64,000 nucleotides of DNA from Cherax quadricarinatus (lineage: Eukaryota; Arthropoda; Malacostraca; Decapoda; Parastacidae), in contig NC_091372.1 in NCBI RefSeq assembly GCF_038502225.1, positions 10,317,290-10,381,289 on the forward strand, in the 5' to 3' direction. Shown here one piece after another: positions 57,746 to 64,000 of this stretch. The stretch's first letter is position 1; each line of letters starts with the position of its first letter. The translations under genes and the position numbers were made by a program. The notes beneath the pieces are model-generated. The model ran no database searches and was not told the DNA's origin. It worked only from the letters and a program-made list of their open reading frames with translations.

Positions 57746-57822
57746 TAATTTATCAACTTGTCGGTTCATAAACCATTTACGTACTTATGAACATAGATGG
57801 TATTCAATAAAGCAGACATACA

Positions 57823-58348
57823 GAGCTGCAGACATACATAACTACAGAACTGCAGACAGAGAGAACAGACAGAGAACTGCAGACAGAACAGGCATAGAGA
57901 ACTGCAGACATGGAGAACTGCAGACAGAGAGAACAGACATAGAGAACTGCAGACAGAGAGAACAGACATAGAGAACTGCAGACAGAGAGAACAGACATAG
58001 AGAACTGCAGACAGAGAGAACAGAGAACTGCAGACAGAGAGAACAGAGAACTGCAGACAGAGAGAACAGAGAACTGCAGACAGAGAGAACAGAGAACTGC
58101 AGACAGAGAGAACAGACATAGAGAACTGCAGACAGAGAGAACAGACAGAGAACTGCAGACAGAGAGAACAGACATAGAGAACTGCAGACAGAGAGAACAG
58201 AGAACTGCAGACAGAGAGAACAGAGAACTGCAGACAGAGAGAACAGACAGAGAGAACAGACATAGAGAACTGCAGACAGAGAGAACAGACATAGAGAACT
58301 GCAGACAGAACAGACATAGAGAACTGCAGACAGAGAGAACAGAGAACT
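57823..58348. repeat. 23/29-bp tandem array (CTGCAG-rich)
   Basis: Units with GAACTGCAGACAGAGAGAAC, with or without AGACATA. Each unit has a PstI site (CTGCAG). Overlapping minus-strand readings (LQFSMSVLSV) are artefacts. Confidence 0.94.
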
Positions 58349-58460
58349 AGTTCCTTCAAGACTTAACGACGCAGTTTTGAATAAGTAACTGAAGAAACCT
58401 GTGATGCGGGCGAAACGTCTCACCAGTATAGAAACTCAAGTATTTTACGTGTGTGTTATT
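58349..58460 (+). mobile_element. Hammerhead-type element end, degraded
   Basis: CTGAAGA (58389-58395), a helix II of four pairs with one mismatch at its base, GAAA (58412-58415) and CGTC, but helix I does not pair. It follows directly on the minisatellite. Bases 58461-58599 are unique. Confidence 0.4.
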
Positions 58461-58599
58461 CATCGTGCATTGCCAGGGTCATCACAACCTGCTTGATCTC
58501 TGCTGCAGCAGTATTTTCAAGTAAGGTGGTCAAAGGCAGGAAGGTCGTCGCCCTCTGCTGTTGACACAGAAGTTTGAGTCTTAGTGTTACACTCAAGCC

Positions 58600-58600
58600 A

Positions 58601-58638
<38 letters not shown>

Positions 58639-58735
58639 GGAAAAAAAACACACACAGGAAAACATACACACACACACAGTAGGAAAACACACACACACAC
58701 ATACACAAACACACACACACGCACACACACAGTAG

Positions 58736-58777
<42 letters not shown>

Positions 58778-58915
58778 GGAAAAAAAACACACACAGGAAA
58801 ACATACACACACACACAGTAGGAAAACACACACACACACACACAGTAGGAAAACACACACACACAAAAGAAAACACACACATACACAAACACACACACAC
58901 GCACACACACAGTAG

Positions 58916-58979
<64 letters not shown>

Positions 58980-58980
58980 G

Positions 58981-59016
<36 letters not shown>

Positions 59017-59030
59017 GGAAAACACACACA
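58600..59030. repeat. CA-rich array with CACAGTAGGAAAACAC units
   Basis: CA runs separated by AGTAGGAAAA about eight times. A stretch of about 160 bases is repeated (58625-58740 and 58775-58920). It borders the LTR element. Confidence 0.93.
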
Positions 59031-59031
59031 C

Positions 59032-59460
59032 TGTGGCATGCAAAGAGTACGTAACCTTTATTCGGCGCATGTACACACCCTCATTTACATCTCCCCCAAC
59101 CAGCGAACCAAGTGACTGAGGGTTGACGATGGGGCCCCGTCGTTCAATCAGTACCCAGGTTCCAGCCAATGAGAAGATGGTTTTGGCAATCGCAGAGGTT
59201 ATGTGGGTACCACTCTCCTGTCTGCCCTTGCCATTCCCATTCTAGAGCTGGTTGAAGCACGGTCTGCTCTCTAGTGGCTTTTATTCTGCCTTGCTTACCG
59301 TGGAGTGCACTGATACCTATTGCTGTACATAGTGTATATAGTGTACATACTTCTGTTCTAAATTGGTGAAGGATAATATAAGTCAAAAGTTTTCTGCTGA
59401 GTTTATTTTGCTCCCTTTACACCCAGGATAACAGGCCATTTGGACTCCTGGGTTGTAATA
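59032..59460 (+). repeat. Putative 5' LTR
   Basis: Begins TGTGGCATGC after the CA array and ends just before the primer site. Contains TGTATATAGTGTACATAC (about 59331-59348) as a possible TATA region. The end is not the usual CA, and the matching 3' LTR is outside the window, so both borders are provisional. Confidence 0.5.
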
Positions 59461-59478
59461 TGGGGGCCTGTCCGGGAG
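59461..59478 (+). promoter_or_regulatory. Primer binding site
   Basis: TGGGGGCCTGTCCGGGAG starts with TGG, the complement of a tRNA CCA end, at the expected place after the LTR. It resembles the proline-tRNA type of primer site used by some retroviruses, with three differences by my count. Confidence 0.55.
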
Positions 59479-59828
59479 CTGGAGCTGGACTTAGAGAAAG
59501 GGTTGAGCCTAGGGTGAAGGTGGAAGCAGGAACATTGTGTAGCTTGCTGTCTGGCATTGCATTTAGCTTTGCCAATGCTTTACAAACTTTGCATGTCAGT
59601 TGCTTTGCTATGGTCAGCCTTGCTATTGTGAGATCGTTCAACAGCTCACTACTAGCCTGTTCGGTGTGAAGATTTCACAGTCAGCTTTGCTATTGCATAT
59701 CCACCTTGTAAGCGTATGCGTATTCTGCAGTTGTACTGTGCATAGCTAAGCGTGTTCTGCAAATAACGTGTTACATTGGGGTATTCTGCAATCGTACTGT
59801 GCATAGCAAATAACTTATACATTGGAGT

Positions 59829-61171
59829 ATGCCACCTAGACGAGTCAGACGTCTGGTGTCGGCATATACTCTGTTTAACCTAAGTTGTCCCTACAGCGTT
59901 GTTGGCAAATTGCTCGTTCCATTGGCATTGGTTACGAACGCACTCTCACAGCTGCGCAACTGCGTTCACTGATCACTGACAAACTTCAGGAAGAGGAGAT
60001 GGCACATCAGACTCCTCCCTCTACGGGAGCTAGGGAAAAAGCTCCTATGTTCTTGCACGAGGAAGATGATACATCATCGGAGCAAAATCGTCAGTTTAGT
60101 ACAGCAGGGTTGTCTCAAGGTGAGTCAGCGGCATTGGCACTTGAGCTGGCAAAAATCAATCTTGAGCAGACTAGGGAACAGAGAGCATTTGCAAAAGAAG
60201 AATTTGATAGGGAAAAAGAAAGAAGGCAGTTTTCGCATCTTGTAAATGATTTTAGCTTACAGAAAGCAGTACAGCTTGTTTCCCACTTCAATGAGGCCGA
60301 ACCAGAACAATTTTTCGAAAGCTTCGAAAATCAGGCTCGAGCCTTGAGGTGGCCGGAACAGCATTGGGCATCGTTGGTTCACACAGCATTGTTTGGTAAG
60401 GAACAGTAATTTACGTCAGTGTTAAATGACACTGATTTTTCCGATTATAAAGTAGTGAAGACCACAGTGTTGAGAGCATATACTTGTATCCCAGCTAAGT
60501 ATCGGAAGTTTTTTAAATTAAGCAGGCGACAGCTTGGTCAATCCCCGGTTGATTTTGTGCGACAGCAGACCAAAGCTTTTACCAGCTGGTATAAAGCAAG
60601 TGGTGCTGCTACCTTCGATGATCTTGTGCAGCTTATTCTGATTGACAACCTGCTGGAGTCTGTGGGACCAGAGGTTCGAGTCTTTCTGCAGGATCATGAC
60701 TTAACCACTGCATTGGAGGCAGCCAGGTTGGCTGATACCTTTGAAATTAATCGCTCCTTGTCCGAGCGGTCCCATCTCTCTTTTCAACAGCCTGGCAGAG
60801 ATCGTCAACCTTGGAGAATGAAGTGCCAGCCGGAGGGAGAACGTCTACATCAGCCAACTAAGTCACCTGGTGAGCCACGCTTCTCAACTTATGGTCCACC
60901 TGGTGAGAGACAAACTACTCAACATGGTGCATCTCGACAACAGTATCCAGAGACACACCAGCCAGAGCGACACCAGTTGCAACGTCAGCAAGGAGTTAAA
61001 GGCAAACCTGTCGTCTGCTACATGTGTAACCAAGTAGGTCACATCCGTCCCAACTGCCCCCAAAAACCCCAACCAATTGGGAAAATCTCTAATATCCCTA
61101 GTAACATGTCCTTGAAAGAAGTAGAAAAAGGGATGGCCCCTTACTACTGTCAGAGTCTTATTTCCCTTTAG
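59829..61171 (+). pseudogene. gag: gag (capsid SCAN-like, CCHC nucleocapsid), frameshifted with a stop
   Basis: A likely start ATG at 59829 (MPPRRVRRLVSAYTLFNLS) is one frame away from the main body, which is open from 59879; a small indel near 59880 is needed. The body continues to 61168, broken once by TAA at 60407-60409. Features: coiled-coil-prone ALELAKINLEQTREQRAFAK, a capsid region with YRKFFKLSRRQLGQSPVDF to LTTALEAARLAD (about 60500-60740) that matches the plan of the SCAN fold, a basic Q/P-rich linker, and one zinc knuckle CX2CX4HX4C (61016-61057). The frame ends at TAG 61169-61171. Gag assembles the particle and packages RNA; this copy could not make a complete one without repair or recoding. 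Confidence 0.75.
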
Positions 61172-61570
61172 GAAAACTCCAAAACAACTGAAGTCAAAAC
61201 CTTTAGAAATACTGGAGCATACTGCTCACTTATAAGAAAGGGAATATTATCCCTTTCAAAGAACACTTCCTTGAATTCCTCTGTTATATTGGAAGCATTT
61301 GGAGGAGCTATATATTCTGTCCCTCTGCATAAAATTTATGTACAATGCAAATATTACACTGGGTACTTGACTGTGGGTGTATCCGAAGGGTTCCCCATGA
61401 AAGATGCCATGCTATTACTGGGTAATAACATTACCACTACTAGTGTATGCCCTGAACCCATAATGATTAATTCTTCTCTGGTGTTGGCCATAACTCGGGC
61501 AACATCCCAAGGGTTGTCTGGCGAGAATGTTGACCTATCCTTGGACGACTCCGATCTCGGAATAGCACAT
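61172..61570 (+). pseudogene. Aspartic protease region, active site altered
   Basis: Continues in the gag frame directly after the TAG. TFRNTGAYCSLI holds the retropepsin active-site motif D-T-G-A with N in place of the catalytic D (AAT at 61208-61210). LLLGNNI near 61420 corresponds to the conserved LLGND block. At about 61540-61575 the coding sense moves one frame to the integrase. Loss of the aspartate should abolish cleavage of the polyprotein. The in-frame UAG between gag and protease could be a readthrough site or a mutation. Confidence 0.7.
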
Positions 61571-61572
61571 TG

Positions 61573-64000
61573 TTTTACGAGGAAAACTGGCCAGAGCCTC
61601 GTAGATCAAGTGAACAGACCCAGATCAAGCCTTCCTACTCGAAGGTTGCAGGATTGCCAGATATCTCTGTTTCCATGCCCGAGGGACTGTCCTTCCGGGA
61701 GGAACAACGAAAGGACCATTCTTTAAATTTCGCTTTTCAGGCAGCCATGGGTAAATCTTCTTTGGATCATCTGGTCAAGTATGGACTTAAAAATGACTAT
61801 TTGATCTGCACTGAGACTGGTAAGGAGATAGAGGGCCGGCAACTGTCTGACAGGTTAGTGGTTCCAACAAAGTTTAGACCTCAAATATTGAATATAGCTC
61901 ATAATACTTCATTAGGAGGTCACTTAGGAATTACTAAAACCTTGTATAGAATCACAAAAGAATTTTATTGGCCAAAATTAAAGCAGGATGTGAAGAATCA
62001 TATCCGGTGTTGCCGAGAATGTCAGCAAGTAGGGAAACCTGGACATTCCATTAAACCTGCACCTCTTCAATCTATACCTGCTGATGGAGAACCTTTTGCA
62101 GATTTAATTATAGATTGTGTAGGTCCACTACCTAGGTCAAAGTCGGGAAATCAGTATTTATTTACCATTATGGATAGAGTAACTAGATACCCTGAAGCAA
62201 TTCCCATGCGCAGTATTAATACTAAAGCAATTCTTAAAACTTTGACTAGATTTATTTCTTGTTTTGGCATTCCTAAAACTATTCAAAGTGATCAAGGAAC
62301 TAACTTCACTGCCAAAGCATTCAGGGAAGCATTAACTAGGTTAGGGATAATCCAAAACTTATCCACTGCCTATCATCCTCAGTCCCAAGGCGCCTTGGAA
62401 AGATTCCATCAGACGTTAAAAACCATGATGAGAACTTTTTGCATGCATTTTCCTACAGACTGGGATGAATCACTACCTTTGTTACTGTTCTCAGTGCGAG
62501 AAACGGCGCAAGAGTCTACCGGGTATAGTCCGTTTGAGCTGATCTTTGGGCACAATGTACGAGGTCCTCTTCGGGTGGTCAAAGAAGGATGGATGGGAGA
62601 AGTCGTTAGCTCAGCACTCTACAACCCTTCTTCAAGTTTGCAGGTGGCACGTCAGTTAGCCAAGACTAACCTAAAGGCAGTTCAAAATAAGATGAAACAG
62701 AGGCATGAGAGAAATGCACAATTCCGCTCCTTCCATCCAGGAGACAAGTTGTTGGTACAGGAACCTATACCTGGCCACACCTTGAAAGCTAGATTTACGG
62801 GACCTATGCAAATTGTAAGTAAATTATCTGATGTAAATTATGTGGTAGCTCCCCTTGATAAGACCTCAAAAACTAAAACTTACCACATTAATCAATTAAA
62901 ATCTTTTCATACACCAGATAAAGTCCCAGTAATGACTCTGTCCTCTTCCTCTGAGGACGACTCTGACTCTTTGCACTCTATTTCTGAAATTAATGTTAAA
63001 ATTCCAAACTCTGTCCTCCTCAAGGATCCTAGCCCTTTAATGGTGGGGTTATCTGAAACTCAAGCAACAAGTTTAACTGCACTTCTACAGTCATACCCTG
63101 ATATTTTTTCGGATGTGCCGAAAAAATGTACGTTAGGTTATCATGATGTAGACGTGAGAAACTCTAAACCTATTAAACTCTCCCCCTACAGAGCTAATCC
63201 TGAAAAGCAGAGGCTACTTCAGCAGGAAGTAGAATTTCTGTTAGAGCATGGGTTAGTGGAGGAGGAGTCTAGTCCATGGGTTTCACCGTGCATCCTTGTG
63301 AAAAAAGCTGATGGAGGGTTTCATATGTGTACAGACTACCGTAAGGTGAATAAGGTCACAATTACAGATGCTTACCCTCTTCCTCGTCTGGATGACGTAA
63401 TCGACTTTGTGGGTAAGGCTACTTTTGTGTCCAAGTTAGATCTCCTTAAAGGTTACTATCAGGCACCTTTGACGGATAAGGCGAAGGAAATCTCTGCCTT
63501 CGTAATTCCAGGTCATTATCAATATACAGTTACCCCCTTCGGAATGAAAAACTCCCCCTCTTCATTCCAGAAACTTATCCATCAGGCTATTAAAGGACTT
63601 GAAGGCACGGCAGCGTACCTGGATGATATTGTTGTGGTGTCTGATACTTGGGATCAACATCTATTTAGGCTTAAGATTCTTTTTGAGACCTTTCAGAGTT
63701 CTCATTTAACTGTTAATTTATCTAAGTCTTCCTTTGGCCAGGCCACTGTCACTTTTCTAGGCCATGAAGTAGGTAGTGGCAAAGTTGCTCCTAAACTTGC
63801 TAAAGTTCTTGCTATTAAAGATTATCCAGTTCCACATGATAGGAAATCTCTTCAACGTTTCCTAGGCATGATAGGATTTTACAGAAGATTCTGTAAGAAT
63901 TTCTCAGATATTGTAGCCCCTCTTACCTCTCTTACCAGTCACAAAGTTCCCTTTATTTGGACTTCAGTTTCTCAAGGTGCTTTTGATAAAACAAAAAGAT
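61573..64000 (+). CDS. pol: pol: integrase, GPY/F module and reverse transcriptase, 3' partial
   Basis: One open frame of 809 codons to the window edge, numbered here from 61573. Integrase: zinc domain H110-X6-H117 and C147-X2-C150 (HNTSLGGHLG, CCRECQ), catalytic D181 in LIIDCVGPLP, D240 in IQSDQGTNF, E276 in GALERF (D-X58-D-X35-E). The GPY/F module is at residues 400-440 (ARFTGPMQIV). A serine- and aspartate-rich linker (LSSSSEDDSDS) leads to the reverse transcriptase: DIFSDVPKKC, VEEESSPWVSPCILVKK, D623 in SKLDLLKGYYQ, TPFGMKNSPSSFQ, YLDD (D684/D685), FLGHEV, RFLGMIGFYRRF. All catalytic residues seen are intact, in contrast to gag and protease. The start is set by where the frame begins to look coding, since no start codon is expected in pol. 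The 3' end lies outside. Confidence 0.92.

Larger units (their letters stand above)
59032..64000 (+). mobile_element. Ty3/gypsy-class LTR retrotransposon with integrase before reverse transcriptase, 3' partial
   Basis: Order on the plus strand: putative 5' LTR, primer site, gag with SCAN-like capsid and zinc knuckle, protease, integrase, GPY/F module, reverse transcriptase, window end. This gag-PR-INT-RT order is known from the Gmr1-like branch of Ty3/gypsy elements and is opposite to the usual RT-before-INT order. RNase H and the 3' LTR lie beyond the window. Confidence 0.85.

Noticed and set aside
57766..58423. Leucine/serine/cysteine-rich frames with hydrophobic segments
   Set aside because: Three frames overlap on the same 23/29-bp minisatellite.
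58456..59169. Cysteine/valine-rich membrane-like frames
   Set aside because: Translation of CA/TG dinucleotide runs.
59461..64000. Endogenous retrovirus, because the primer site resembles the proline-tRNA type
   Set aside because: The RT and integrase are Ty3/gypsy-like and no envelope gene is visible in the window; the pol order is also not retroviral.

Overview
This window is a repeat-dense piece of a eukaryotic nuclear genome. It contains no recognisable single-copy host gene, no rRNA gene and no functional tRNA gene. The transposon families point to an arthropod, most probably a decapod crustacean (crayfish, lobster or crab). These families are CR1-group LINEs with TG/CA or TTATGTTC tails, a tRNA-derived SINE sharing the GCAGTAAGTAGGTACCTGGG body, and palindromic hammerhead-type modules with the GAAACGTTT core. 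I make that assignment from memory of such families; it cannot be proven from the window.

Layout. 1-4690: a LINE (family A) with an open ORF1 (cut by the left edge) and an uninterrupted ORF2, followed head-to-tail by a 5'-truncated copy. 4741-11259: a 32-bp array and then a 57-bp array that grows out of a tRNA-derived SINE (head at 11260-11370, minus strand). 11430-16290: a decayed LINE end, a 12-bp array and rearranged minus-strand family A copies joined to microsatellites. 16516-18667: a second 32-bp array. 18668-19443: diverged 57-bp monomers split by a near-perfect 412-bp palindrome that carries a hammerhead-like ribozyme motif on each strand. 19508-25930: six unrelated arrays almost end to end. 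25931-30043: an intact CR1 LINE (ORF1 with an SGNH esterase, ORF2 with endonuclease and reverse transcriptase) inserted inside the last of those arrays, which resumes to 32766. 32861-38400: another palindrome, a 51-bp array and a CT-rich 37-45-bp array. 38397-44524: a 9-bp array of 6 kb. 44640-46985: a complete SINE copy with internal expansion, a second hammerhead palindrome and a broken CR1 carrying two small insertions with target duplications. 47060-53770: eight further minisatellites with LINE and hammerhead-end remnants between them. 53966-55235: a minus-strand CR1 fragment. 55236-59030: more remnants, a 31-bp array, a 23-29-bp array and CA-rich sequence. 59032-64000: the 5' part of a Ty3/gypsy-class LTR retrotransposon whose integrase lies before its reverse transcriptase.

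By hand count about 38 kb, roughly 60 percent of the window, is tandem repeat in more than 25 distinct arrays. Transposons both interrupt arrays and, in at least two cases, supply the monomer. Coding capacity is entirely retrotransposon-derived. Only the first LINE ORF2, the CR1 pair at 25993-29864 and the integrase-RT frame at the right edge look uninterrupted.
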